Assembly (NCBI GenBank): GCA_021845905.1
Contig: JAJZVA010000010.1
Coordinates: 31,420-95,419 of the forward strand
Direction: 5' to 3'
From: Pseudomonadota bacterium
GTDB lineage: Bacteria; Pseudomonadota; Alphaproteobacteria; Micavibrionales; UBA2020
Length of the DNA: 64,000 bases
Shown: positions 17,942-26,687 of the stretch, one piece after another
Numbering within the stretch: the stretch's first letter is position 1
Layout of the letters: the number at the start of each line of letters is the position of its first letter
The notes under the pieces: model-generated
Seen by the model: only the letters and a program-made list of their open reading frames with translations
Databases searched by the model: none
Told to the model about the DNA's origin: nothing
Position numbers and translations under genes: made by a program

Positions 17942-19008
17942 TTCAATGGACTCCTGATGTCTATGTGATGATCCCTGAACCACCTGTCGAGCGGTTGCAG
18001 GATGGGATTGTCGAGGGATTCGACAAAAAGCTTGTGCACGTGCGGGATGAACTTGAGATAGCGCGCCTTGCCGTCGCGCGCCGCGAGCCGGACGAAGATG
18101 CCGAGCACCTTCGCATGCCGTTGCGCCGCGAGCACGCGGAAGGAATAATCGAACCCCGCGCGGTCGAAACCGCCATTGCCGTTATTCGGCTCCATCGCGG
18201 TCATGTAGCGGTCATAGAGATGTTTTTTCAGGTCGGCGGGCACGTCGCGCCGCGCGTCTTCGAGCAACGACATCAGATCGTAGCTCATCTCGCCGATCAG
18301 CGCGTCCTGAAAATCCAGCAACCCGCAGGACTGCAAGCCCCTGGTGTCCGGCACGAGCATCAGGTTGTCGACGTGGTAATCGCGCAGCACCAGCGTCTTC
18401 TGTCCTTGCGGGAATTTCTTCAACAGCCCCAGCCAGACGTTGGAGAAAGTTTCCTTCATCTCCGCCGTCGGCTTTTTGCCGGTGAGGCGCGGATAATACC
18501 AGTCGAGCAGCAGCATGGCTTCGTCGATCAGGCGCGGCGCGTCATAGTCCGGCAGGTCGATGGCGTTGCGCTCGGGGTGCCTGTGCAGGTGCGCAAGCAC
18601 GTCGACCGCCAGCTCGTAAAGCGGCTTGGGATTGAAGCCGCGGTCGAACAGGCGCGTGTAAGTGTCGTCGCCGAAATCGTCGATCACCAGAAGGCCGTTC
18701 GGAATATCGCTGAAATAGACCATCGGCGCGCTCAGGCGCAACGCGCGCAAATGCGCTGCGATCTTGGTGAAAGGCTCGACCATCACGAAAGGCGGCACCG
18801 GCGGACGGTCCGGCGGGTCTTCCATCAGCAACATGGGATAGACCATCGGCGCGCCCTCTATCCTGTAATAACGGCGAAAAGAGGCGTCGGACTGCATCGG
18901 ATCGAGAATGACGTGCTCCCAGCCGAGGGATTTTATGAACTTTTCCCGCCGGTCGCGCCGCAAGGTTTCCGTCTTGTCCGGCGATGTCTGTCCTGCCTGT
19001 TGTTGCAT
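17938..19008 (-). CDS. AmgK-like aminoglycoside-phosphotransferase-fold kinase
   Basis: A 356-residue protein with the APH kinase fold: SDASFRRYYRI near 40, the Brenner-type catalytic loop LVLRDYHVDNLML, and GLLDFQDALIGEMSYDLMSL with the metal-binding Asp. This is the AmgK pattern (N-acetylmuramate/N-acetylglucosamine anomeric kinase in peptidoglycan sugar recycling). The usual partner MurU is not adjacent here; instead it overlaps the aminotransferase by ATGA. Substrate assignment is therefore tentative, while the fold is clear. Codon use is like the neighbours. Confidence 0.8.
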   Translation of the reverse strand: MQQQAGQTSPDKTETLRRDRREKFIKSLGWEHVILDPMQSDASFRRYYRIEGAPMVYPMLLMEDPPDRPPVPPFVMVEPFTKIAAHLRALRLSAPMVYFSDIPNGLLVIDDFGDDTYTRLFDRGFNPKPLYELAVDVLAHLHRHPERNAIDLPDYDAPRLIDEAMLLLDWYYPRLTGKKPTAEMKETFSNVWLGLLKKFPQGQKTLVLRDYHVDNLMLVPDTRGLQSCGLLDFQDALIGEMSYDLMSLLEDARRDVPADLKKHLYDRYMTAMEPNNGNGGFDRAGFDYSFRVLAAQRHAKVLGIFVRLAARDGKARYLKFIPHVHKLFVESLDNPILQPLDRWFRDHHIDIRSPLK

Positions 19009-19149
19009 CCGCTTTCGTTCCGTGATTGAAAAACAAGGCAGAGTAGCATTTCCTGCCTTAAGGACGCAAAACTTAGTTGGGGATTTATTTTTTCATAACA
19101 GTATAAAGACCCCATGGATATTCATCATTTTCTCGTGTATCAAGGAGAT

Positions 19150-20307
19150 ATGTCTTTGATTACCAGCCAAAAAGACCTGAAATCGCTCTGCACGCGCCTG
19201 AAAAAGGCGGAGTTCATCACGGTCGATACCGAATTTATCCGCGAGCGCACTTACTGGTCGCGCCTGTGCCTGATACAGGTGGCGGGGCCGGACGACGCGG
19301 TCGCCATCGATCCGCTGGCGGAAGGCATCGACCTTGCGCCGCTCTACGAGATCTTCCTCGACAAAAAAATCCTCAAAGTCTTCCACGCCTGCCGTCAGGA
19401 CCTCGAAATCTTCTTTAAAGAGATGGACGGCAAGCTCCCCGCGCCGATTTTCGACACGCAAGTCGCGGCGATGGTCTGCGGCTTCGGCGAACAGGTCGGC
19501 TACGAGGCGCTGGTGGGCGCGCTGCTTAAAAAGACGCTCGACAAATCGAGCCGCTTCACCGACTGGGCGCAGCGCCCGCTCACCGCCAAGCAGCTCAAAT
19601 ACGCGCTCGGCGACGTCACGCACCTGCGCTCCATCTACGAAAAGCTCAGCGCCAAGATCGAAAAGCACAAGCGCGGCGCGTGGATCAAGGAAGAACACAA
19701 GAAGCTCATCGACAAGGAAAATTTCATCACCCGTCCGGAAGAAGCGTGGGAGCGCATCAAGATCCCGACCCACAAGCCGCGCGCGCTCGGCATCTTGCGG
19801 GAGATCGCGGCGTGGCGTGAAATTCTGGCGCAGAGCGCGGACGTGCCGCGCGGCCGCATCCTCAAAGACGAAGCGCTGGCCGAAATCGCCCTGCACGCGC
19901 CGTCATCGCAGAAAGCGCTCGGAAAAATGCGCGGCATCCAGCAGGGCTTCGCCGACAGCGACAAGGGCGCGCAACTAATCGAGGCCGTGAAGCGCGGGCT
20001 CGACATGCCGGAAAAAGACCTGCCGAAACGCGCGCCGCGCCAGCATCTGCCGCCGGGGCTCGCGCCCACCATCGACCTTTTGCGCGTGCTTTTGAAGCTG
20101 AAAGCCGAGGAGAACGAAGTCGCCAGCCGCCTGCTCGCCTCCGCCGCCGATCTGGAGCTGATCGCCGCTTTCGGCGACAAAGCCGAAGTGCCCGCCATGT
20201 CCGGCTGGCAGTTCAAGGTCTTCGGCAAGGAGGCGCTGGACTTGCGCGCGGGCAAGCTCGCCCTCGCCATCGAGGATAACAAGCTCAAGCTGGTCAAATC
20301 GGCGTAA
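19150..20307 (+). CDS. rnd: Ribonuclease D
   Basis: RNase D trims 3' ends of tRNA precursors. The 385-residue product shows the DEDDy exonuclease residues: D26 and E28 in TVDTEFIRE, D84 in HACRQDLEIF, and Y151/D155 in YALGDVTHL. An HRDC-like C-terminal region follows. An upstream ATG at 19114 exists, but an AAGGAG sits just before the ATG at 19150 (only two bases away, closer than usual), and this start begins the domain. It is divergent from the kinase gene and converges on the DUF1566 gene. Confidence 0.93.
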   Translation: MSLITSQKDLKSLCTRLKKAEFITVDTEFIRERTYWSRLCLIQVAGPDDAVAIDPLAEGIDLAPLYEIFLDKKILKVFHACRQDLEIFFKEMDGKLPAPIFDTQVAAMVCGFGEQVGYEALVGALLKKTLDKSSRFTDWAQRPLTAKQLKYALGDVTHLRSIYEKLSAKIEKHKRGAWIKEEHKKLIDKENFITRPEEAWERIKIPTHKPRALGILREIAAWREILAQSADVPRGRILKDEALAEIALHAPSSQKALGKMRGIQQGFADSDKGAQLIEAVKRGLDMPEKDLPKRAPRQHLPPGLAPTIDLLRVLLKLKAEENEVASRLLASAADLELIAAFGDKAEVPAMSGWQFKVFGKEALDLRAGKLALAIEDNKLKLVKSA

Positions 20308-20310
20308 ATT

Positions 20311-21012
20311 TTATATTACAGGAACAAGACGCACCGGCCGGCAGGAGAGCCGCCCGTAATCCTCATGGCAACGGCTTTCTATGCCGCGCGTCAGCCAGAC
20401 GCTCCGCCGATGGCCGGGATATTTCCCGTGCAGGGTCGCCGTCCAATACCAGCCCGCATAACCCGCCCCCGCGGATTTGAAGGTGCCGCACAGATAACCG
20501 GCGTTTTGGTTTTTGCGCAAAACATGCAGGTTTTCCACCGACGGAATGCGCCAGTCGTCGTGACCGTACGCGTTGCGCGCGTTGAGCGCGGCGACCGCCT
20601 TCGCCGCCGCGTTGAAGCTCCCCGCCATGTCGAGGTCATGCGGCAGGACGAACATCCGCGCCGCGCCGTCGGCGGTCAGACCGGCATAAACGGTGCCGTC
20701 GGCGATTCTCATGCCGGGTTTCAGTTCCGCCGCGGGCATGATTTGAATTTTTCCGCCGGTGGAAACAGACAGCCCGCCGTCCGCGTCTAGCGCGACTTTC
20801 ACGCCGTTGATGGAGATCGCCTTTGAATCCCGGGCGACGCTGATTTGATTGTCTTCACCGGCGGCAATGGCCTGTGCGGCTACGCGCTTCAGCGTCACGC
20901 CCCTGTCCGTGAAGATGACGGCGTCGCCTTCCCGACTGACCTTTATTTTTAGATCATCCAGCACCGCCGTGACGCCCGCGTCGTCCAGCGTGATTTCAAC
21001 CACCTGCACCAT
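20311..21012 (-). CDS. DUF1566-type protein, copy 1
   Basis: A 233-residue protein with two parts. Residues 1-90 are beta-rich with repeating hairpins (EITLDDAGVTAVLDDLKIKV, QISVARDSKAISINGVKV). The C-terminal 120 residues contain DGTVYAGLTADGAARMFVLP, NAYGHDDWRIPSVENLHVL and CRPVRLVPV, the Lcl/DUF1566 C-type-lectin-like pattern. No signal peptide is seen. It is paralogous to the next gene upstream (21040-21984), 27 bases away. DUF1566 proteins are often surface or phage-tail associated; the role here is unknown. Confidence 0.75.
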   Translation of the reverse strand: MVQVVEITLDDAGVTAVLDDLKIKVSREGDAVIFTDRGVTLKRVAAQAIAAGEDNQISVARDSKAISINGVKVALDADGGLSVSTGGKIQIMPAAELKPGMRIADGTVYAGLTADGAARMFVLPHDLDMAGSFNAAAKAVAALNARNAYGHDDWRIPSVENLHVLRKNQNAGYLCGTFKSAGAGYAGWYWTATLHGKYPGHRRSVWLTRGIESRCHEDYGRLSCRPVRLVPVI

Positions 21013-21039
21013 TTGGATTTTCTTTACGGATTTGGATTT

Positions 21040-21984
21040 TTACGGACGCACCGGCTCCAGACGCACCGCGCGGCAGGAAATTTTGCTGGTGTGGTTTTTA
21101 TGCAGGTTGCTCTTAAAGCCGTCGACGGGACGGAAAATGGCGACCCACCCCGAAGGATCCATGTCGTCGGCAGGCGCCGTGGAATACCAAAGGGGGTGGC
21201 CTTCGAGGCCTTTGCATTCGGACCTGAAACTGTTTTTCAACTTGCCTTCGTTGCGGTTTTTGTAGAGCACCTCGAAGTTTTCCAGCGTCGGGATCCGCCA
21301 GTCGGAATGGCCGAGCGTTCTTTGCCGGTTGAGCTTGTTGACCGCCTTGGCGGCTTCGTTGAATGTCATCGTCATGCTGAAATCTTGAGGCATCACGAAG
21401 ATCCGCGCCTTGCCGTCAGGCGTCAGGCCGCCGTAAACCGAGCCGTCCGCCATTTCCGTGCCGGGTTTCATCGTGTCTTCGACGGGCGGCTTTTCTTCCG
21501 TTTTTTCCGGCTGCCGGTTATGGACAGCGGTCACCGCCGCATCGCGATCAACGTTGCACATCGTATCGGCAGCCTCTTCCAGAGCGGGAACGGGCTGCGT
21601 TTCAACCGGCTCTTCTTCAACAGGCCGGGGGGCGGCGTCCGCCGTTTCCTGCGCGGGTTCCGGCGTATCTTCGGCATGCGCAGGCTTGAGACGGATCTTG
21701 CCATGGGCGGAAACGACAAGATTGCCTTCGGCGTCAAGCTCGGCTTTCACGCCGTTGATGGAAACCGTTTTTGAATCCCGGGCGACGCTGATCTGATCTT
21801 CCGTACCGGCGGATAAAACCATGTTTGCGGAGGGCTTCAGCGTCACGGCCTTGTCCGTGAAAACAACTGCATTGCCTTCCGGACTGACTTTTATTTTTGC
21901 ATCGCCCAGAAACGCCGTGATGCCCGTGTCATCCAGCGTGATCTGGACCGCTTGCCTTTTACTTTTTGCCGTTGCTTCAGTCAT
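21040..21984 (-). CDS. DUF1566-type protein, copy 2 with Pro/Glu-rich linker
   Basis: A 314-residue paralogue of the neighbouring gene. The N-terminal 95 residues match copy 1 closely (VQITLDDTGITAFLGDAKIK; QISVARDSKTVSINGVK). About 70 residues of Pro/Glu/Ala-rich linker follow, then the DUF1566 domain (DGSVYGGLTPDGKARIFVMP, LGHSDWRIPTLENFEVLY, CRAVRLEPV). The linker is the main length difference. No signal peptide or membrane segment is visible. The arrangement suggests tandem duplication with later divergence. Confidence 0.75.
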   Translation of the reverse strand: MTEATAKSKRQAVQITLDDTGITAFLGDAKIKVSPEGNAVVFTDKAVTLKPSANMVLSAGTEDQISVARDSKTVSINGVKAELDAEGNLVVSAHGKIRLKPAHAEDTPEPAQETADAAPRPVEEEPVETQPVPALEEAADTMCNVDRDAAVTAVHNRQPEKTEEKPPVEDTMKPGTEMADGSVYGGLTPDGKARIFVMPQDFSMTMTFNEAAKAVNKLNRQRTLGHSDWRIPTLENFEVLYKNRNEGKLKNSFRSECKGLEGHPLWYSTAPADDMDPSGWVAIFRPVDGFKSNLHKNHTSKISCRAVRLEPVRP

Positions 21985-22012
21985 TGATATTTACTCCATT
22001 TTCTGTAAATTT

Positions 22013-22177
22013 TTAAATCACCGGATCCGTTGGGAAACTGGAACCATTTTTATTGGACGTCAGCAGAACGCCGGGGTCATTGGACATCGCGAAGATCCAC
22101 GCTTTTCCATCGGCGGTGAGTCCCGCGTGCAGCAAACCATCGGGCATTTTCGCAGTGGTTTCAAGGGCGTTGGACAT
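22013..22177 (-). CDS. 54-residue DUF1566-like fragment
   Basis: This short frame encodes 54 residues starting MSNALETTAKMPDG. Its stretch KMPDGLLHAGLTADGKAWIF aligns with DGSVYGGLTPDGKARIF of copy 2 and DGTVYAGLTADGAARMF of copy 1. It then ends after a short Asn/Ser-rich tail, without the WRIP core or the C-terminal motif. An AAAAGG lies 11 bases before the ATG. It is either a truncated third member of the cluster or a minimal gene. It lies 28 bases from copy 2 on the same strand. Confidence 0.55.
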   Translation of the reverse strand: MSNALETTAKMPDGLLHAGLTADGKAWIFAMSNDPGVLLTSNKNGSSFPTDPVI

Positions 22178-22294
22178 GGCTTTTTTGCCTTTTGAATCCT
22201 TGCATTATACGAAATCTCCATATGCACAATATGGCAACGTATTTATTCTGTCAATGTAAAATAAAATATATAAAATTCAATGATATATTAAAAA

Positions 22295-23815
22295 TTACTC
22301 AATCACAGCTTCACGCCGCATCTTGTCGGCCAGCGCATGCATGGCGTCCTTAATGACGTCGGCGTTCAGCGTATCCGCGCTCTCGTTTAACTTTAAGATA
22401 AGCTTCTTATCGGTTAATTCCAGTTCCGTTTGCCGAAGCAGTCCCAGCGCTCCGCCCGTCAGCAGATAGCCCATGCGCTGGGCGAGGCCGATGATCGCGG
22501 CGCGGTCGATGACGCGGTCGGCAAGCAGTTTCAAGGCCGGTTTGATGACGTCTTCGTAATGCCCCTCGCGGCGGACGAAACCCTTGTAGCGGACATACTG
22601 CGTCATGGCCAAAAACGCCCGCCCCGGATGATCGATCCCGTAAAACGGCATCACCAGAATGCGTTCGAAAGCATGCGCCGCCTGATATTCCTCGTGCTCG
22701 AACCAGCCGGTATCGCTGAGCAGGCAGCTTGCCTCCATCAGCCGCATGAACTCCGCGTCTTCGCCCGCGAACAAAGGCGACATCCAGCGCGACAGCGTCT
22801 TGAAGGCCTTAAGGTCGTCGAAGCGGCTGATTTTGAGCGCGATCTTCGCGCACCCGGCGATCAGCGCGTCCTGCTGCTGCAAGGCGGGCGGAAGCTGGTC
22901 GTAAACCAGCCCCTCGCGCAGACCGGTGCCGGAGAAGATCAGCCGCAGCGGCTTGATCTTTTTAAACAGGCTCTCCATCGCCAGCGCCGCGACGCAGATA
23001 TCGCGCAGGCGCTTTTTCGACATGCCGACGGTTTTTTCCAGCGCGGCGGGCGCGCCTTTCGCCAGAAACGACGCGAACTCCACCGCTTTTTTGCCGTCCA
23101 TTTGATAGTGATCGAGCAGGCGGAAAGGATAATGCGACATATGCATGTGCGCCGTCGCCATCGAGCGCCACGCCCCGCCCATCGCATAAAAATCCTTGCC
23201 TTCGCAACTTTTGAGGAAATCGACCTTGTTCAAATGCTTCTCGACCATGTCCATCCGCGCGGCGCGGCCCTTTTCCGCCTGCAAGCGGTGGGAGCCGAGC
23301 GGCAAACTGGCCTTGTGCTTCACCTCGCCGTTTTCGACGACGATCAGCTCCATCGAGCCGCCGCCGAAATCGCCGATCACGCAATCGCGCCCGAAACCGT
23401 TGGCCAGCACGCCGAGCGCGGACAAACGCGCTTCCTCTCCGCCGTCGATAACCTCTATTTTGAGGCCGAATTCCTTCTGCACCGTATCGATGAAATCCCT
23501 GCCGTCCTTGGCGTCGCGCACCGCCGCCGTCGCCACCGCGCGGACATGGCTGACCTTCATCGCCGCCAGCAGCCCTGAAAACCGCCGGATGCTGCCGAGC
23601 GCTTTTTTGACTGAATCGGGGTTGAGACATCCCGTCCGCCCGAGGTCGGCGCCGAGATTGCAGATATCGCGTTCATTATGGATTCTAAACGGCGCTCTGT
23701 TCAGTCCGTCATACACCACCAGCCGGACGGCGTTCGACCCTATGTCTATGATGGCGACATAGTTTTTATCGGAATTTTTATCGAAGGTCTTGGCAGACGC
23801 CTGCTGTTCGGACAT
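22295..23815 (-). CDS. Ppx/GppA family phosphatase
   Basis: Members of this ASKHA-fold family hydrolyse polyphosphate or pppGpp. The 506-residue protein begins with the ATPase-like motif AIIDIGSNAVRLVVYDG. It has ATAAVRDAKDG near 95, then GGEEARLSALGV, the second phosphate motif VIGDFGGGSMELIVV and SLPLGSHRL, all standard. A C-terminal HD-like half of about 200 residues completes it. Ppx and GppA cannot be separated by eye. It is divergent from the SixA gene. Confidence 0.9.
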   Translation of the reverse strand: MSEQQASAKTFDKNSDKNYVAIIDIGSNAVRLVVYDGLNRAPFRIHNERDICNLGADLGRTGCLNPDSVKKALGSIRRFSGLLAAMKVSHVRAVATAAVRDAKDGRDFIDTVQKEFGLKIEVIDGGEEARLSALGVLANGFGRDCVIGDFGGGSMELIVVENGEVKHKASLPLGSHRLQAEKGRAARMDMVEKHLNKVDFLKSCEGKDFYAMGGAWRSMATAHMHMSHYPFRLLDHYQMDGKKAVEFASFLAKGAPAALEKTVGMSKKRLRDICVAALAMESLFKKIKPLRLIFSGTGLREGLVYDQLPPALQQQDALIAGCAKIALKISRFDDLKAFKTLSRWMSPLFAGEDAEFMRLMEASCLLSDTGWFEHEEYQAAHAFERILVMPFYGIDHPGRAFLAMTQYVRYKGFVRREGHYEDVIKPALKLLADRVIDRAAIIGLAQRMGYLLTGGALGLLRQTELELTDKKLILKLNESADTLNADVIKDAMHALADKMRREAVIE

Positions 23816-23866
23816 GATAATTCGGTTTTGTTATTTTATAGTTTTTATAATGCAAAAGGGTACTCC

Positions 23867-24358
23867 ATGAAAACACTTTATTTAATGCGCCATGCCGCCG
23901 CCGCCAACGCCACCCCGCCCGCCATGAGCGACTTCGACCGCACACTGTCCGGAAAAGGCGTCATCGAAGCGCGGATTGTCGGCCGTTTCATGAAATCCAA
24001 CCGGATGCAGCCGCATTTCATCCACTGCTCCGCCGCCGTCCGCACCACGGAAACGGCGGAAATCGTCGCGCATGAGATATTCGGGAAGAAAACGCCCGCG
24101 CACAACCCCGACAAAAACCTCTATAACGCGCCGGACGACAAGCTCCTCGCCGCCATCCATGCCGCAGACCCCGCGCTGAACAGCCTGATGATCGTCGCGC
24201 ACAACCCGGGGATAAGCGAACTGCTTTGCCTGCTCGGCAACATCAAGCATTATTGCGAACCCGCAACGCTCGGCGTCTTCCGCCTCAACAGCGACAGGTG
24301 GGCGGAACTCGGCCCCAAAACCACGAAACTTGAAAAGATCTTCGTGCCCGAGGGGTGA
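23867..24358 (+). CDS. SixA-like phosphohistidine phosphatase
   Basis: A 163-residue histidine-phosphatase-superfamily protein. The catalytic LMRHAAAAN (Arg8, His9) is near the start, SAAVRTTETAEIV carries the second Arg, and VAHNPGISELL carries the second His. SixA removes phosphate from phosphohistidine proteins such as the phosphotransferase NPr or HPt domains. A longer frame upstream overlaps the divergent ppx gene. The ATG at 23867, after AAAAGGG, starts the domain and is preferred. Confidence 0.85.
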   Translation: MKTLYLMRHAAAANATPPAMSDFDRTLSGKGVIEARIVGRFMKSNRMQPHFIHCSAAVRTTETAEIVAHEIFGKKTPAHNPDKNLYNAPDDKLLAAIHAADPALNSLMIVAHNPGISELLCLLGNIKHYCEPATLGVFRLNSDRWAELGPKTTKLEKIFVPEG

Positions 24359-24511
24359 AGCGCGGCATTGCTCCTGTCCGTTTTTTCCATGTTAATTTGA
24401 TAATATGGATATAAATGCGGCATTATTATTTTTCAAATGCATATTGCATATAAATTGGAAATTGATATACGCAGGCCATTAATACATTTTATCAATTCAA
24501 GGAGAATCAAT

Positions 24512-24904
24512 ATGGCTTCACAATTCAACAGCGCTTTCAACGACGTCGCGGATAAAATCGTCGACTTTGAGGAATTGAAGAAAAAAGTAAAAGAAAACTA
24601 CAAAAATAACCTGTCGCGCGGCGAAAAAACGGTGATGACATTGACAAAACCACTGTCTTTCACGCTGGGCATCGGTTTGGCGTTCAATAAAGCTTTTAGA
24701 AGCGGTATGTATAAAGATTACTCCGGTGGAACCTACGTGAACGGCGCAACCGTGCAAATTGTAACGGAATACGCCAACCGCTTCTCTCTGAGCAAGAAGT
24801 TTCAGGCTAAAATAAACAGACTCACAGTCAGCGCATTTGAAGAATGCAAAGACCACAGCGATAAGCTCGCAACGGGTAAAATCAGACCGCTAAGCTGGAT
24901 ATAA
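24512..24904 (+). CDS. Hypothetical protein, 130 residues
   Basis: No family is recognised. The product is rich in Lys and Asn, has no signal peptide, and holds a weak hydrophobic stretch around residues 48-60 (LSFTLGIGLAFNKAF). An AAGGAG ribosome-binding site eight bases before the ATG at 24512 supports translation. A strong intrinsic terminator follows about 20 bases after the stop, so this is likely a single-gene transcript. GC content is lower than in the neighbours, which may point to recent acquisition. Confidence 0.6.
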   Translation: MASQFNSAFNDVADKIVDFEELKKKVKENYKNNLSRGEKTVMTLTKPLSFTLGIGLAFNKAFRSGMYKDYSGGTYVNGATVQIVTEYANRFSLSKKFQAKINRLTVSAFEECKDHSDKLATGKIRPLSWI

Positions 24905-24925
24905 AAAGAAAAATTCTCAATCAAA

Positions 24926-24953
24926 AACGCCCGTGCCGCAAAGGCCGGGCGTT
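24926..24953 (+). terminator. Intrinsic terminator
   Basis: The stem AACGCCCG (24926-24933) pairs with CGGGCGTT (24946-24953) around a 12-base loop and runs into TTTTT. An A-run on the left lets it work in both directions. It ends the preceding small gene and probably also the HNH gene coming from the right, whose stop lies four bases beyond. Confidence 0.85.
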
Positions 24954-24956
24954 TTT

Positions 24957-25514
24957 TCATTCCAGCTCCGTATCCCAGTAGAGATAGTCGTTCCAGCTCT
25001 GGTGCAGGAAGTTGGGCGGATAGGAACGGCCGTTCATTTGCAATTCGTAATTGGTCGGCTGGAACGGCCTTCTGATCGGGAACATCCGGCATTCCTCCGG
25101 CAGGTAATTGCCCTTGAGGAGATTGCACGACTGGCAGGCGGTGAGAATGTTTTCCCACGTCGTCGCGCCGCCGCGCGATTTCGGAATGAGGTGATCGAAG
25201 GTCAGCTCGTGCGTCTTGTGCTTCTCGCCGCAATACTGGCACGTCCAGCGGTCGCGCAGGAAAACGTTGAAGCGCGTGAAGGCCGGGCGTTCTTTCGGCG
25301 TCACGTATTCCTTGAGCGCGATGACGCTCGGCACTTTCATCTGGAAGCTCGGCGAGTGGATGAACTGATCGTATTCGGAAACGATATTGACCCGGTCAAG
25401 GAACACGGCTTTCACCGCTTCCTGCCACGACCACAACGAGAGGGGAAAATAACTTAAAGGCCGATAGTCCGCATTCAAAACCAGCGTAGGACAGCTATCG
25501 AGGTGAGCGTACAC
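24957..25514 (-). CDS. HNH endonuclease family protein
   Basis: A 185-residue protein with a treble-clef HNH motif. The zinc cysteines are CQYCG near 92 and CQSCN near 127. The HNH core between them is LTFDHLIPKSRGGATTWENI. The N-terminal half (PTLVLNADYRPLSYFPLSLW) is typical of a conserved bacterial family widespread in alphaproteobacteria, which usually stands alone and is not part of a restriction system. The physiological role is unknown. No methyltransferase or phage genes are adjacent. Confidence 0.88.
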   Translation of the reverse strand: MYAHLDSCPTLVLNADYRPLSYFPLSLWSWQEAVKAVFLDRVNIVSEYDQFIHSPSFQMKVPSVIALKEYVTPKERPAFTRFNVFLRDRWTCQYCGEKHKTHELTFDHLIPKSRGGATTWENILTACQSCNLLKGNYLPEECRMFPIRRPFQPTNYELQMNGRSYPPNFLHQSWNDYLYWDTELE

Positions 25515-25694
25515 GAGAGAAAAACCCCTTTCTTGTCACGCGCCGCCGTCCCTGCCACCGGAAGACGGGATCGATTATTACTCACACCCTCATTATACCA
25601 CAAAACCCGTGTAAAACCGGCATAAATGCGCGAGAAAATTTTCCGCCGCGCCGCAACAAAAACAAGCCCCCGCGCTGAAAATATCGGTTCCGGC

Positions 25695-26351
25695 TTATTT
25701 CTCAAGGACTTCTTTCGAGAAATCAAGACCGCGCATGACGCCGAAAGCGTCTATGCCATGGCCCAAACCGGGGCGCATGACGGTTTCCACATTAAATCCG
25801 GCGGCATCAAAACCGCTTTGCACGTCGGCGAGAAAGCGCGGCGGCACGATCTCATCCGCATCGCCATGGATCGCCAGAACGGGCATTTTGACGATGTTTG
25901 CGCCCTTCAATCCCGCCGCGTCGACCAGCAATCCGGAATAGCCGATCACGCCCGCGCATGCCGTCTTGCGCCGCGGCATCGTGTACATCGCCATCATCGC
26001 GCCTTGCGAGAATCCCGCGACGACGAGGCGATTTTCCGCCACGTCCCATTTTTGCAACTGCGCGTCGATAAAGGCGTTCAGCACCGGCACCGCTTTCTCC
26101 ATCTGCTTTTCGCGCTCGAGCGCCTTATTGTCGATGGCGCGGATCGAAAACCACTGGTAGCCGGAAGGCGACATCTCGCACACATCCGGCGCGTCGGGCG
26201 AAAGAAAAACCGTATCAGGCAGCGCCTCCGCCCATTCTTCGCCGAGGGAAAGCAGATCGTCGCCGTTCGCGCCGTAGCCGTGCAGGAAGATCACCATGCT
26301 TTTCGCCGCGCCGGAGCGCGGCGCTATAAAGTTCGCATCGAGCTTTTTCAT
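25695..26351 (-). CDS. Alpha/beta hydrolase, carboxylesterase/phospholipase type
   Basis: A 218-residue alpha/beta hydrolase of the YpfH/carboxylesterase 2 group. The oxyanion motif VIFLHGYGANGDDL lies near residue 20. The nucleophile elbow VAGFSQGAMMAMY holds the catalytic Ser. The acid is Asp in IHGDADEIVPP, and the His is in PGLGHGIDA. The codon before the ATG is TTG, so the ATG at 26351, preceded by AAGGGGAC, is chosen. It likely acts in the cytoplasm on esters or lysophospholipids; the substrate is not deducible. Confidence 0.88.
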   Translation of the reverse strand: MKKLDANFIAPRSGAAKSMVIFLHGYGANGDDLLSLGEEWAEALPDTVFLSPDAPDVCEMSPSGYQWFSIRAIDNKALEREKQMEKAVPVLNAFIDAQLQKWDVAENRLVVAGFSQGAMMAMYTMPRRKTACAGVIGYSGLLVDAAGLKGANIVKMPVLAIHGDADEIVPPRFLADVQSGFDAAGFNVETVMRPGLGHGIDAFGVMRGLDFSKEVLEK

Positions 26352-26425
26352 CAAAACTGTCCCCTTGTCCTCTGTTTCAACGGTGCCTATAGTACAATCT
26401 GGGATCAGAAAAGGAATAACCTTTC

Positions 26426-26620
26426 ATGGACAAGTTCTTCCTCGCCATCGCCTGCATCGCCGTTCTCGGCGTTCTCTTCGCGCTTTTCAACGGCCTGCGC
26501 GCCATGGCCCGCGGCAGCGAAGAAGACCACAAACTCAGCCAGAAAATGATGCAGATGCGGGTTATTTGCCAGGCCATCGCGCTGGTATCGCTGTTTTTGG
26601 CCTACGCGGCGAAGCACTAA
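26426..26620 (+). CDS. HIG1-type twin-transmembrane protein
   Basis: A 64-residue protein with two hydrophobic helices (about residues 4-22 and 44-61) joined by a charged loop RGSEEDHKLSQKMMQMRV. This is the compact twin-transmembrane family related to HIG1 proteins, common in alphaproteobacteria and thought to associate with respiratory oxidases. It is divergent from the esterase gene. An AAAGG lies before the ATG. The family call rests on layout and the short loop pattern. Confidence 0.7.
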   Translation: MDKFFLAIACIAVLGVLFALFNGLRAMARGSEEDHKLSQKMMQMRVICQAIALVSLFLAYAAKH

Positions 26621-26687
26621 AGTTTTGCCCCTTCACTAATTCTTCATAAATATAATATATTATTATGATAATGAGTGAGGAGCGCCC

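Noticed and set aside
26377..26617. Two minus-strand frames opposite the HIG1-type gene.
   Set aside because: The plus-strand protein has two clean hydrophobic helices and a ribosome-binding site; the antisense products do not resemble any family.
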